46,085 bases of DNA from an uncultured bacterium. GTDB taxonomy: Bacteria > Myxococcota_A > UBA9042 > PHBI01. A program made the translations under genes and the position numbers. Each line of letters begins with the position of its first letter. Position 1 is the stretch's first letter. The stretch lies in the NCBI GenBank assembly GCA_938040325.1, contig CALHXW010000099.1:1-46085 (forward strand). Reading direction: 5' to 3'. Under the pieces are notes generated by a model. That model saw only the letters and a program-made list of their open reading frames with translations. It had not been told where the DNA came from and did not search any database. Positions 28,653 through 37,477 of the stretch are shown piece by piece.

Positions 28653-30344
28653 ATGAAGATGTCTCAGCTCCTCTCAATGGCGATCCTCGCAAGCGTGATC
28701 GGTGCGGGTGCGCTCGCACTCAACGGCGCGGCGCTTGCCCAAGGGCCAGTGCCGCAACAGATGGGGTTCGAGCCGCTTGGCCACAAGCACCTCATCGACG
28801 AGCAATCCGCGCCAGGCTTTGTCGAGCTGAGTCCAGCAGCGCCTGGCGTCGTTCCAAGCCCCAACATCCTCGCGATGACCGGTGCCTCGAGCCCGGTTGT
28901 CGAGCGTGAGGTGCTCGGCTACCTGCCCTACTGGTCGTACACGTCGACGGATCCCTACGTGCCGGCGCGCTGGGATCTCATCACGATCATGGCGTGGTTC
29001 GCCCTCTCCATGGATGAGAACGGCAACATCACCGATCACAACGGCTGGGGGAGCGCGACAACGGCGTCGATCGTCCAGCAGGCCCACGCGCACGGCGTGA
29101 AGCTCATCATCACCATCACCAACTTTGAGGGCAGCGAGATTGGCACGCTGGTCAACAGCGCGGCGAAGCGGGCTCAGGCGATCAGCACCATCCTGACCGA
29201 GATGGCCAAGCACAACGCCGACGGCGTCAACATCGACTTCGAGTTCGTGCCGGCCTCCGGGCGCGATGGCTTTGTGACGTTCATGACCGAGCTGAAGGCC
29301 GCGGTCACCCAAGCGCAGCCGAACGGGTGGGACGGCCACGTGTCGCTCGCCGGCCCCTCCGTCGACTGGAGTGGTGCCTATGACTACGACGTGCTGCTCG
29401 AGAACACCGACGGCATCATGGTGATGGCCTATGGATACTACTGGAAGGGCGGCGACCCGGGCCCGACCTCACCGCTGCATGGAGGCAACGGCTGGAGCAA
29501 CTACTCGGTCGCTTGGACGATCGACGACTACCTGACCTATGGCGGCGTAGAGAACCGGCACAAGATCATCATCGGTCTGCCTTGGTACGGTCGGAACTGG
29601 CCCGTCGCCAACCAAGACCTGCCTGGAGTCGCCCTGGGGACTGGCGCGACGATCACTCACCGTGTGGCTGAGGCCGAGGTCGATCAGTACGGCAGGATGT
29701 TCAACGACCAGACACAGTCGACGTACTACCACAAGATGGATGGCAACCAGCTCCGGCAGATCTGGTTTGACGACGAGCAGAGTTTCGAGGCCAAGATTGC
29801 CTATGTGGACCAGATGGACCTCGGTGGGGTGGGGATCTGGGCGCTTGGCTACGAAGGACAATACGTCGGGCTCTGGGACGCGATCGACACGGTCTTGGCA
29901 GCTCCGGTGACCGTCGGGCCGGAGCCTGGGCCAGAGCCAGAGCCAGAGCCAGAGCCAGAGGCTCAGCCCGACCCGGACCCTGCACCCGATACGACGCCAG
30001 CGCCCGACACGACGCCAGCACCCGATACGACGCCAGCACCTGACACGACGCCAGCGCCTGACACGACGCCAGCGCCTGACACAACGCCAGCGCCCGACAC
30101 CAACATCGACGACACCGGAACCGGTGCCGACGTGCCAGCGCCGGATACCTTCCAGGGCGGAAACGGCGCCGGCGCGCCACCGACCGCGTCTTCGCTCCGC
30201 AACATCACCTCGAGCGAGTTCCAGAGCGACGGCGGATGTCGCGCTGGCCAGGAGCCAGGACCACTCGGTGGGCTTGCCGTGATCGCGGGCCTCTGGCTGC
30301 TCACTCGGCGTGCACGAAAAACGGCGCGACCACCGGTGAGGTGA
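28653..30344 (+). CDS. Secreted GH18-family glycoside hydrolase with C-terminal sorting tail
   Basis: 563 residues. The start at 28653 gives a signal peptide with hydrophobic core LLSMAILASVIGAGALALNGAALA; GTG at 28647 is an alternative. The GH18 barrel spans about 82-415: VLGYLPYWS, DGVNIDFEF (190-198; catalytic Glu 197 present, with Asn replacing one motif Asp), VMAYGYYWKG, GLPWYGRNWP, and GVGIWALGYEGQY. These features are closest to chitinase-like or spore-peptidoglycan-cleaving GH18 proteins. A Pro/Glu then PAPDTT repeat linker (about 420-485) leads to a conserved-looking end: Cys in GGCRAG, hydrophobic helix GLAVIAGLWLLT, then basic RRARK. This resembles MYXO-CTERM-type surface sorting signals. 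Convergent with the next gene. Confidence 0.88.
   Translation: MKMSQLLSMAILASVIGAGALALNGAALAQGPVPQQMGFEPLGHKHLIDEQSAPGFVELSPAAPGVVPSPNILAMTGASSPVVEREVLGYLPYWSYTSTDPYVPARWDLITIMAWFALSMDENGNITDHNGWGSATTASIVQQAHAHGVKLIITITNFEGSEIGTLVNSAAKRAQAISTILTEMAKHNADGVNIDFEFVPASGRDGFVTFMTELKAAVTQAQPNGWDGHVSLAGPSVDWSGAYDYDVLLENTDGIMVMAYGYYWKGGDPGPTSPLHGGNGWSNYSVAWTIDDYLTYGGVENRHKIIIGLPWYGRNWPVANQDLPGVALGTGATITHRVAEAEVDQYGRMFNDQTQSTYYHKMDGNQLRQIWFDDEQSFEAKIAYVDQMDLGGVGIWALGYEGQYVGLWDAIDTVLAAPVTVGPEPGPEPEPEPEPEAQPDPDPAPDTTPAPDTTPAPDTTPAPDTTPAPDTTPAPDTTPAPDTNIDDTGTGADVPAPDTFQGGNGAGAPPTASSLRNITSSEFQSDGGCRAGQEPGPLGGLAVIAGLWLLTRRARKTARPPVR
29982..30102 (+). repeat. 18-bp coding tandem repeat (PAPDTT linker)
   Basis: About seven copies of GCGCCCGACACGACGCCA encode PAPDTT units within the GH18 gene. 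Copies differ by single silent or near-silent changes, so copy number is likely to vary between strains. Confidence 0.9.
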
Positions 30345-30352
30345 TCGCGCCG
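30318..30352. terminator. Hairpin between convergent genes
   Basis: GGCGCGA (about 30322-30328) and TCGCGCC (about 30343-30349) pair across the stop of the GH18 gene, with additional complementarity (CACC/GGTG) inside. It lies between two convergent genes and may serve both. No clear T-run. Confidence 0.4.
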
Positions 30353-30374
30353 CGGGCGGTTGAGGGTTGGCGCC

Positions 30375-31442
30375 TTACCAGGAGCTAGAGCTGGTCTGGA
30401 TGGGCGGTGGTGACTGGCCGTGGTGGGGGCGATTCAGCTCGACGAGGGCTTCACGGTAGGGCTGGACGTAGACGGTCTTGGTGATGCGTCGACCGCTGTT
30501 GCTGACGCCGACCACCTGGACATGTCCTTGGCTGACGCGGTCGACGACCTTGGTCGCGCCTGGCTGCAGGTAGCCGATGTTCTTGCCGTTGAGCTGAACG
30601 CTCAGCGGGCGGCGTGCACCGTTGTGAACTCGAACGCTGCCGGTCATCGCGACCTGCGGTGCGAAGTCTGCCCGTGCTCCGGCGACGACGTTGATCGAGC
30701 TGGAAGCAACCACGCGACGACGCTTCTTCATGATGATGCGCGTGGCGCCGGGAAGACGCCCGGTGATGACGGTGCTCTGATTCGGCTGCAGCTTAGCGAC
30801 ACGGACGTCGTCGATGTAGACCTTCACCTTGAACGGGAAGGGATTGCGTACAGAGACCTCACCGAGCATCGGCGCGAGGCGAACGGTCTCACGCTGTCCA
30901 GGGCGGACATGAATGGTCTTGGTGACGGTGGGGCCGCCGTTGGGTGCGCGGGCCACGAGCGTGTGGGGTCCGGGCGCTAAGGGGCCTGTGTCGATGCGCT
31001 TGCCATCGTAGACCTTGCCGAGGCGCTCGCCGTTGAGGCGCATTCCAAGCATCAGGCCGCTGCTGTTGATGATAGAGGCAGTGCCGAAGCGGGGCGCGAT
31101 TCGAAGCTTCGCAGTATCGCCGATACCGATGCGCACGCGGCTGGTCTCGACCGGGCCGCGCTTGCCAGCGACCGACACCTGCCGAACGCCGTTGGGGAGG
31201 TTCCGAAGCACTTTGCTTTCGTTGGGCCCGAGCTTCACCGCTCGCTCACCGTCGACATAGACGGTGACGGGACGCATGCGGTCGTTGCGTACCTTGAGCT
31301 TGCCGACGAGTGGGCCTGCGATGGCCTTGTCGAGGCTAGGGCCATTCGCAGGACCATAGCCTGGTCCGGCGACAGCGACGCCACCGATGGTCGTGAGGGC
31401 AAGGGCAAGGGCGAGGGCGAGGGAACGCTTGAGCTGGTTCAT
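30375..31442 (-). CDS. Periplasmic protein with four PEGA-like repeats
   Basis: 355 residues with AAGGAG eight bases before the ATG. Signal peptide MNQLKRSLALALALALTTIG with cleavage near AVA/GPG. The mature part consists of four beta-rich repeats of about 70 residues, starting GKLKVRND, GTASIINS, GEVSVRNP and GSVRVHNG. Each has a 'V.V.VDG/LNG...G.LxPG...V..LxxG...V' pattern resembling PEGA or carboxypeptidase-regulatory surface domains. The C-terminus is Ser-rich (TSSSSW). Rich in Arg/Lys, so it is probably basic. Function unknown; PEGA-like domains usually mediate surface or wall contacts. AT-rich sequence (about 31500-31545) upstream may hold its promoter. Confidence 0.75.
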   Translation of the reverse strand: MNQLKRSLALALALALTTIGGVAVAGPGYGPANGPSLDKAIAGPLVGKLKVRNDRMRPVTVYVDGERAVKLGPNESKVLRNLPNGVRQVSVAGKRGPVETSRVRIGIGDTAKLRIAPRFGTASIINSSGLMLGMRLNGERLGKVYDGKRIDTGPLAPGPHTLVARAPNGGPTVTKTIHVRPGQRETVRLAPMLGEVSVRNPFPFKVKVYIDDVRVAKLQPNQSTVITGRLPGATRIIMKKRRRVVASSSINVVAGARADFAPQVAMTGSVRVHNGARRPLSVQLNGKNIGYLQPGATKVVDRVSQGHVQVVGVSNSGRRITKTVYVQPYREALVELNRPHHGQSPPPIQTSSSSW

Positions 31443-31668
31443 CGGAGACTCCTTAGGTCGTGGGGTCCGAGATGTGTGTGCGACGCGGCCGGAAGTCGTC
31501 TATTCGACAAAAGAAATTCATCGAAAGTTCGTAAAAAACATGTGTCGGGAATGTCGCGGAGCTCGCACTAGCGGCGATGGCCACTGTGCGCGGGCACCCT
31601 CGAGAGCGGGCAGGGCGACCAAGCGCCGGCGGGTCAGGGGGCCGCTCTGGTCGGTGCTTCAGCAAAAA

Positions 31669-31700
31669 AGGGAGACCCCAGCGTGGGCTGGGGCCTCCCT
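31669..31700 (-). terminator. Tandem terminator hairpin 1
   Basis: GGGAGACCCCAGC-GTG-GGCTGGGGCCTCCC; on the minus strand it ends in TTTTTT. It is the last of three similar hairpins. From 31443 to 31668 I see no gene. Confidence 0.85.
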
Positions 31701-31750
31701 CTTCATCGGGTTCTGACGGCCCGACCTGCGCTTGCTCGGCGTCTCAGCAA

Positions 31751-31783
31751 AGAAGAGACCCCAGCGATGGCTAGGGCCTCCTC
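31751..31783 (-). terminator. Tandem terminator hairpin 2
   Basis: GAGACCCCAGC-GATG-GCTAGGGCCTC, one mismatch, with TCTTCTTT following on the minus strand. About 80 bp from hairpin 1 and similar in sequence, including the flank CAGCAAAGAA/CAGCAAAAAA. Confidence 0.75.
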
Positions 31784-32268
31784 GCATCGCGCGTCGACTG
31801 CGCTCGCGGTTGGACTTCTACAAAAAGAAAGGCCCCAGCGATGGCTGGGGCCTCCTTTCGTCTCGTCCGGACTCGCCCAAAAACAAGCGCTCTTTCAGGC
31901 TGCGGCTTTGGCGATACCGTTGCCAGCGACGCGGACGCCGCTGGCAAGCACATCGCCTTCGCCTCGCTCGAAAGTAGCGCTTGATTTGGGTCTAGCCCGG
32001 CGATCGGCTCGCTGGCGTCGTCATTCCGCGTCGGCTGGTCGAGCGCGACGCGCAGCTCGACCTTGCCTCTGCGCACAGTCCGGACCGTGACGCCGTGGGG
32101 CGGAATCGAGGTCGGCTGCCCGAGCACCACGACGGCGTCTGGGTAGACCTCGGTCACCAGCTGACGCAGCCAATGCTCTCGGGCCTCGGGCCCGCGCGTC
32201 TCCGCCCACGCCTCGCCGAATCCGAACATTAGTCCGACCACCACGATGCCAACTGCAAGCCACTCCAT
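31771..32268 (-). CDS. Small membrane-anchored protein extended by a repeat element
   Basis: The frame encodes 165 residues. Residues 1-91 look genuine: an N-terminal helix WLAVGIVVVGLMFGFGEAWA, then REHWLRQLVTEVYPDAVVVL, TVRTVRRGKVELRVALDQP. From residue 92 (LDPNQALL) the protein is encoded by dispersed repeat copy 3, and from about 132 by terminator sequence. I infer that the repeat replaced the natural end of the gene. Terminator hairpin 3 precedes the stop codon, so most transcripts may lack a stop. The original function is unknown. It follows the HEAT-like gene by 45 bp. Confidence 0.5.
   Translation of the reverse strand: MEWLAVGIVVVGLMFGFGEAWAETRGPEAREHWLRQLVTEVYPDAVVVLGQPTSIPPHGVTVRTVRRGKVELRVALDQPTRNDDASEPIAGLDPNQALLSSEAKAMCLPAASASLATVSPKPQPERALVFGRVRTRRKEAPAIAGAFLFVEVQPRAQSTRDARRP
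31825..31857 (-). terminator. Tandem terminator hairpin 3
   Basis: AAAGGCCCCAGC-GATG-GCTGGGGCCTCCTTT; on the minus strand the stem is followed by CTTTTTG. It is the first terminator met by transcription from the small genes at 31771-32655, and lies inside the extended reading frame of the first of these. Confidence 0.85.
31876..31995. repeat. Dispersed repeat, copy 3
   Basis: The left end CCCAAAAACAAGCGCT (31876-31891) and right end AGCGCTTGATTTGGGTCTAG (31976-31995) are inverted copies. The left half (CTTTCAGGCTGCGGCTTTGG) is the reverse complement of the A-end seen in copies 1, 2 and 4. The right half (ACGCCGCTGG...CTTCGCCTCGCTCGAAA) matches the left B-end of copy 4. So this copy lies in the opposite orientation to copy 4. 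Confidence 0.8.
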
Positions 32269-32313
32269 CCTGCGATGGTCGTCGCCTTGTTACTCGCATG
32301 CAAGGGCTGCCTG

Positions 32314-32655
32314 CTACGTCGTGTCGACGCCGACGGCAACTTCCTCGGTCGCGGCCTTGCTTGGCTCTCCGCCGAGCTGCTCGACCAGGGCGAGGCCAGA
32401 GTCGGCAAGTGCTGCTACCGTCAGTCCGCCTTCGTTGGCAGGCAGGCCGAAGCGCTCGCGGATACGTGAAAGCGTTCCGGCGAGGGCGTTGCGCAGGTCC
32501 GGGTCATCGGTCGCTGCACTGATCACGTCGAGCACAAGCGGAATCTCGCCCGGGGTCCCGACCGCCGCCAGCCGCTCAGCCGCCGCATAGCGAGCCACGC
32601 CGTGGCGGGTCGCGAGGCAGTCGATGAGCGCACGCGTCGTCTCGGCGTTGTGCAT
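32314..32655 (-). CDS. Small HEAT-repeat-like protein
   Basis: 113 residues from MHNAETTRALIDCL; a longer form from 32700 is possible. Helical and Ala/Leu-rich, with HGVARYAAAERLAAVGTPGE, IPLVLDVISAATDDPDLRNALAG and LSRIRERFGLPA, the periodicity of HEAT/armadillo-like helical pairs. No signal peptide. It could be an adaptor or a fragment of a larger repeat protein. Probably co-transcribed with the small gene downstream and ended by the three tandem terminators. Divergent from the giant Cys-rich lipoprotein. Confidence 0.6.
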   Translation of the reverse strand: MHNAETTRALIDCLATRHGVARYAAAERLAAVGTPGEIPLVLDVISAATDDPDLRNALAGTLSRIRERFGLPANEGGLTVAALADSGLALVEQLGGEPSKAATEEVAVGVDTT

Positions 32656-32828
32656 GGTGGCTTCGCGCCGGCAGTGTGACACGGCTCGCGGAATGCGCAA
32701 AAGGACGACGTTGGCTCAGGCCGTCCCGCGCCTGTTGCAGAACTGGCACCGAAAATACTGCTCGCCGCCTTCCATCCGAAGCGCCATCCCGCTACTGTGA
32801 ACGTCGGGGAAGCGTTCGAAAGGGGAAC

Positions 32829-35800
32829 ATGATGGGTTGGCGATTTACCGTCGCAGCGGCAGTGCTGTTGGTTTTGGGTGCGTGTCACGACGCTTCGGAT
32901 GCGGGCGCCGGTGCAGCCGACGTGACAGCAAACCCGGACACAACGCCGGTAGACACCGGTGGCAATGTCGACACGTCGACCGGCATCGACACGGTGATCG
33001 GTACCGACGCGAACCCTCCTGGCGACGACACGACACCGGTAGAGGACACGTCCGTTGCTGAAGATACCGACGACGGCGTCTGCAACGAGTTCGGTTGCCC
33101 GTGTAGCGACAACTCGGACTGCCTCGAAGAGCTCTGCGTCGAAGGCCCCGATGGATTCATCTGCAGCGAACCGTGCACGACCGACTGCCCCGACGACAGC
33201 TTCGCGTGTTTGCTCATCACGACCGGGGCCGACCCATTCAACGCCTGTGTGCCGCTGCACCCCAACCTGTGTAAGCCCTGCGATGCCGACAGTGACTGCA
33301 CCAACACGCTGCAGCCGGGACTCACGGGGCTGTGCATTCCGAGCGCCGAGCCTGGCACTGGCAGCTTCTGCGGCTCATCGTGCGAGAACAGCCCGTGCCC
33401 CGACGGCTATAGCTGCGGCGACATCGCGCTTCCCGGCGGGGGCTTTGCCAGGCAGTGCCAGCCCGACAGCGGCATGTGCGAGTGCCGCCCCGCGTGGGTC
33501 AACCAGAACCTGTCGACGAGCTGCCTCATCGAAAACGATCTCGGGACGTGCCAAGGAAGCCGCAGCTGCGGTGTGGATGGGCTGACGGCCTGCACTGGCG
33601 AGGAAGCAACGGCCGAGGTCTGCAACGGCATCGACGATGACTGCAACGGCTTCGACGACGACATTGAGCCCGTGGCCTGCGACCTGACCAACAGCTTCGG
33701 CACGTGCGTTGGTTCGACAGCTTGCAACGCTGGCGAGGAGATCTGCGTCGGCGACGAGGCGGTCGCCGAGCTGTGCAACGCCCTCGACGACGACTGCGAC
33801 GGCGAGGTCGATGAGGACACCTGTAGCGATGGACTCTTCTGTACCGACGATGTCTGCGCCGGCGCGGACACGTGCGAGAACACGCTGCAGCAGGGCTTCT
33901 GTGTCATCGATGGTCAGTGCATCACCGAGAACACGCCGAACCCGCAGTTTCCGTGTCAGCGCTGCGTGCCTGATGTCTCGACCACCACCTGGACGGGCGG
34001 CGACGGCGAGGCTGGCCAGTGCTTCATTGAGGGCGAGTGCTTCCCTGAGGGTGCCGGCAAGCCCGGTGAGCCATGCCTCCGCTGCCGACCGGAGGTCGAT
34101 ACCGTCACGTGGTCGCCGGTGAGCGACACGAACGTGTTCTGCACCGACAACCTCAGCTGCACGCAGAACGACACCTGCGTGGCTGGCTCGTGCATCGGAG
34201 ATGCCTTCACCTGCGACGATGGGTTGCCGTGCACTGCCGACACCTGCAACGGCGACGGCACCTGTACGTTCACCGCGGTCAACAACCAGTGCGTCATCGA
34301 CGGCGACTGCTACGTCAGCGGCGACCGGCAGGACGCGATGGGCTGCATGGTCTGCGACCCAGCGCAGACAACGAGCGACTGGTCTCCGGCAACGAGCGCC
34401 TTGCCATGCGATGACGGCGAGGTCTGCACCAAGGCCGATGTCTGCGACGGCGCGACCTGTGGCGGTGTCGCCTACACGTGCGACGACAGTCTCGCCTGCA
34501 CGTCCGACAGCTGCGACGGCTTCGGTGGCTGCGTGGCGGCTCAAGATGCTGACAGCTGCGTGATCGCTGGTGCCTGCTACAGCGATGGCGACGGCAACGA
34601 CACCAACCCATGCTTGGTCTGCGATGTCGCCATCAGCCCGACCACATGGTCGCCGAGCGCCGGCAACCCGTGTGACGACAACAACCCCTGCACCAGCGAT
34701 GACGTCTGCAGCGCCAACGGCTGCGGCGGCACGCCCTATACCTGCGATGACGGCAAGTCGTGCACCGACGACGTCTGCGACGGGGCCGGCGACTGCGACT
34801 ACCCCGTCAAGGCAGGTGACTGCTTGATCGGCAACACCTGCCGTGTGGCCGGTCAGCGTCAGAATCCCAACAACTGCCGCATCTGCGACCCCGCGACCAA
34901 CCAGAACGCATGGTCGCCTGCAACGACCGCGTTACCGTGCAACGACGGCGACGTCTGCACAGCGGGCGACGCCTGCGACGGACTTAGCTGCACAGGCGAC
35001 GCGTACAGCTGCGACGACAACCTCGCGTGCACGGCTGACAGCTGCAACGGCGACGGCACGTGCACCTTCGCCCAAGACGCCAACACCTGCGTCATCGGTG
35101 GCGTGTGCTACGACGCTGGCGACACGGACGCGACCAACACGTGCCGCGTGTGCGATCCGACCCAGAGTCGGTTCACGTGGTCGAGCGCGCAGGCAAACTC
35201 CGCATGCGATGATGGTGACGATTGCACCCACAGCGACACGTGTACTGGAGGGGCGTGCTTCGGCACGCTCTATGACTGCGACGACGGCATCGAGTGCACG
35301 ACCGATGTCTGCAACGGCGACAGCACCTGCGACAACATCCCGGCCGATGGTCCCGAGATATGCGGCAACGGCCTCGACGACGACTGCGACGGAGAGTTCG
35401 ACGAGCTTGAGATCGAGCGCTGCGGCGACCTTGTCGACAACGACTGCGACGGCAACGTCGACGAGTCCGGTGACACATGGGGCAAGTACTTCTTCGCCCG
35501 GCCGTGGGTCACTGCAGATGACGTCCGGACCGTCGGCATCTACCGCAGCAACGACGACGGCACGTTCCAGACGCCACCGATCGAGCTTGAGTTCGACAAT
35601 GACGAGAACTGGTCGATCCTCGGCATCGGCGACTTTGACGGCGACCTGTTCTTGGACCTGGTCGTTGGACGGCGTCAGACAGGCAACAAAGCCGCTTGCT
35701 CGTCGACGGTGCCGTGTGCGGCGAACCAGACCTGCTGGGGCGGCTTCTGCAACCCACGGTGCACCAACTACGCCCGCGTTGGCGCGCCAAGCGGTGTGGA

Positions 35801-37460
35801 CCCTGCGTGTGCCGCGGGCGATAAGTGCATCGACTACAACTTCAACGGCCAGGTCTCGAACGCCGTCGACCGCATCTGCGCATCACCGATGGAGATTGCG
35901 CTTGCCCGCGAGACCTGCCCCGACGGGGCGATCCAGGTCGACCCGCTGACGACGCCTTCAGGCGACCCGGTCCTGCTCGCCGGCGGTGAGTCACTTGGTT
36001 CGATGATCGACACCGACAACAACGGCCACCTCGACCTCGTCGTCATTGAGAGTCACTCCCTGAACTCGGGCTACACGCTGCGCAACAACACCGACTTCAC
36101 GTTCACCGCCCAACCGGCGTCGATCAACCTCTCGGCCTTCAATGGCTCCAGCTCATGCAGCTGGGCGCGCCGCATCTCGCGCACGCCCAAAGACCTCAAC
36201 AACGACGGTATCGTCGACCTCGTCGGCGCTTGCTGGTCAAGCGGCGGTAGCGCTGCACCCCGGTTCTGGTGGTGGGAAGGCAACGGTGACGGGACCTTCC
36301 ACGGCGCAGCGAGCTTCGCCGACACGGTCGGCACGCCAACCAACTTTGTCAGCGTCAACGACTTCGACGGTGACGGCGACAACGACATCATCGCTGGGCT
36401 CGACGATGATGCGGACCCCGGCAGCGTCGAGGTCCTGCTGAACACCGGCTCCCTCGACCCGACGACGTCGAGTGCGTTTGGAGAAAACTACGAGGTCTTC
36501 GATGTCGTGCCGAACTACGAGAGCGGCGGCGATCGTGCGGGCTACGGCACGGGCACGACCTTTGACTTCTCGCGCGATGGCTTCCCCGATGCCCTCGCGG
36601 CGTTCACTCCGCGCGTCAACACCGACACGGGCACGGTCATCTGCAACAACGCCTGGTCGTGCAGCTGGACGGAGCTTGGCTTCTACCGAAACATCACCGC
36701 AGACGGGTGTGGGCAGTTCGCCACGTGCACGAACAACGCCTGCGTTGCCTGCACACCGAGCTGCAACGGCAAGCAGTGCGGCGATGATGGCTGTGGCGGT
36801 ACGTGCGGCTCATGCGGTGCCGGAGACACGTGCGAGGCCGCGACCGGTCAGTGCGTGCCGCGCAACGCCTGCGTCCCAACGTGCCATCCGCTCGACAACT
36901 GCGGCGACAACGGCTGCGGTGGCAAGTGCGGCTTCTGTACTCCGGGCGATGGGTGTCAGGACACGGGCCTTGGATACAGCCAGTGTAGCTCGTCGTGCAT
37001 CCGCTCGTGCGCCAACAAGGCCTGCGGTGGCGACGACGGCTGCGGCGGCCAGTGTGCGCTGTTTTCGACCATTGAGCGCGTAGACCTTCTGCAGAACCAG
37101 TCGAAGGCCATCTACGCGCCGACAAACTCACCGCCGACGGCGCCAGAGATTGAAGTGCAGTCGAGCAACCCTGCTGGCATCTACTCTGCCAACGAGTTCC
37201 ACACGCTCTACTGCGTGCTCAAGGGCGAGACCTACGACCTGGACACGACGCGGGTCGAGTTCCGCTGGTTCCGCAACGGTGACTACGCCAAGGAAGTCGG
37301 CGACCGCCAGATCGTGAGCCCTGCCTACACCAGCAACGGCGATCTCTGGCGCTGTGATGTCCGGGTGACCGATGGCATCGAGCGCTCGCCCATCGCCAAG
37401 CCTTACTGCAACCCACCTTCAGCGACGTGCGCGAGCAACATCATCACGATCACCAACTGA
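32829..37460 (+). CDS. Giant Cys-rich lipoprotein with MopE-like and FG-GAP-like repeats
   Basis: 1543 residues. AAAGGGGAAC precedes ATG 32829. Lipobox LGAC (Cys19), then an Asp/Thr linker to about 85. Residues 85-880 are a dense Cys region. It contains MopE-type motifs (CNGIDDDCNG, CNALDDDCDGEVDED, CGNGLDDDCDG, LVDNDCDGNVDE) and about six tandem modules of roughly 100 residues with C-D-D, CT.D.CxGxGxC, C.VCDP and TWSP signatures. Residues about 885-1260 carry FG-GAP/calcium loops (GDFDGDLFLDLVVG, DTDNNGHLDLVV, DLNNDGIVDLVG, DFDGDGDNDI). CGDDGCGGTCGSCG-type repeats follow (about 1295-1410) and then an Ig-like end. MopE motifs bind copper in methanotrophs; here binding is inferred. Probably a surface adhesin or metal-binding protein. 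Confidence 0.88.
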   Translation: MMGWRFTVAAAVLLVLGACHDASDAGAGAADVTANPDTTPVDTGGNVDTSTGIDTVIGTDANPPGDDTTPVEDTSVAEDTDDGVCNEFGCPCSDNSDCLEELCVEGPDGFICSEPCTTDCPDDSFACLLITTGADPFNACVPLHPNLCKPCDADSDCTNTLQPGLTGLCIPSAEPGTGSFCGSSCENSPCPDGYSCGDIALPGGGFARQCQPDSGMCECRPAWVNQNLSTSCLIENDLGTCQGSRSCGVDGLTACTGEEATAEVCNGIDDDCNGFDDDIEPVACDLTNSFGTCVGSTACNAGEEICVGDEAVAELCNALDDDCDGEVDEDTCSDGLFCTDDVCAGADTCENTLQQGFCVIDGQCITENTPNPQFPCQRCVPDVSTTTWTGGDGEAGQCFIEGECFPEGAGKPGEPCLRCRPEVDTVTWSPVSDTNVFCTDNLSCTQNDTCVAGSCIGDAFTCDDGLPCTADTCNGDGTCTFTAVNNQCVIDGDCYVSGDRQDAMGCMVCDPAQTTSDWSPATSALPCDDGEVCTKADVCDGATCGGVAYTCDDSLACTSDSCDGFGGCVAAQDADSCVIAGACYSDGDGNDTNPCLVCDVAISPTTWSPSAGNPCDDNNPCTSDDVCSANGCGGTPYTCDDGKSCTDDVCDGAGDCDYPVKAGDCLIGNTCRVAGQRQNPNNCRICDPATNQNAWSPATTALPCNDGDVCTAGDACDGLSCTGDAYSCDDNLACTADSCNGDGTCTFAQDANTCVIGGVCYDAGDTDATNTCRVCDPTQSRFTWSSAQANSACDDGDDCTHSDTCTGGACFGTLYDCDDGIECTTDVCNGDSTCDNIPADGPEICGNGLDDDCDGEFDELEIERCGDLVDNDCDGNVDESGDTWGKYFFARPWVTADDVRTVGIYRSNDDGTFQTPPIELEFDNDENWSILGIGDFDGDLFLDLVVGRRQTGNKAACSSTVPCAANQTCWGGFCNPRCTNYARVGAPSGVDPACAAGDKCIDYNFNGQVSNAVDRICASPMEIALARETCPDGAIQVDPLTTPSGDPVLLAGGESLGSMIDTDNNGHLDLVVIESHSLNSGYTLRNNTDFTFTAQPASINLSAFNGSSSCSWARRISRTPKDLNNDGIVDLVGACWSSGGSAAPRFWWWEGNGDGTFHGAASFADTVGTPTNFVSVNDFDGDGDNDIIAGLDDDADPGSVEVLLNTGSLDPTTSSAFGENYEVFDVVPNYESGGDRAGYGTGTTFDFSRDGFPDALAAFTPRVNTDTGTVICNNAWSCSWTELGFYRNITADGCGQFATCTNNACVACTPSCNGKQCGDDGCGGTCGSCGAGDTCEAATGQCVPRNACVPTCHPLDNCGDNGCGGKCGFCTPGDGCQDTGLGYSQCSSSCIRSCANKACGGDDGCGGQCALFSTIERVDLLQNQSKAIYAPTNSPPTAPEIEVQSSNPAGIYSANEFHTLYCVLKGETYDLDTTRVEFRWFRNGDYAKEVGDRQIVSPAYTSNGDLWRCDVRVTDGIERSPIAKPYCNPPSATCASNIITITN

Positions 37461-37477
37461 CCGACCGGCGGTCTCGT

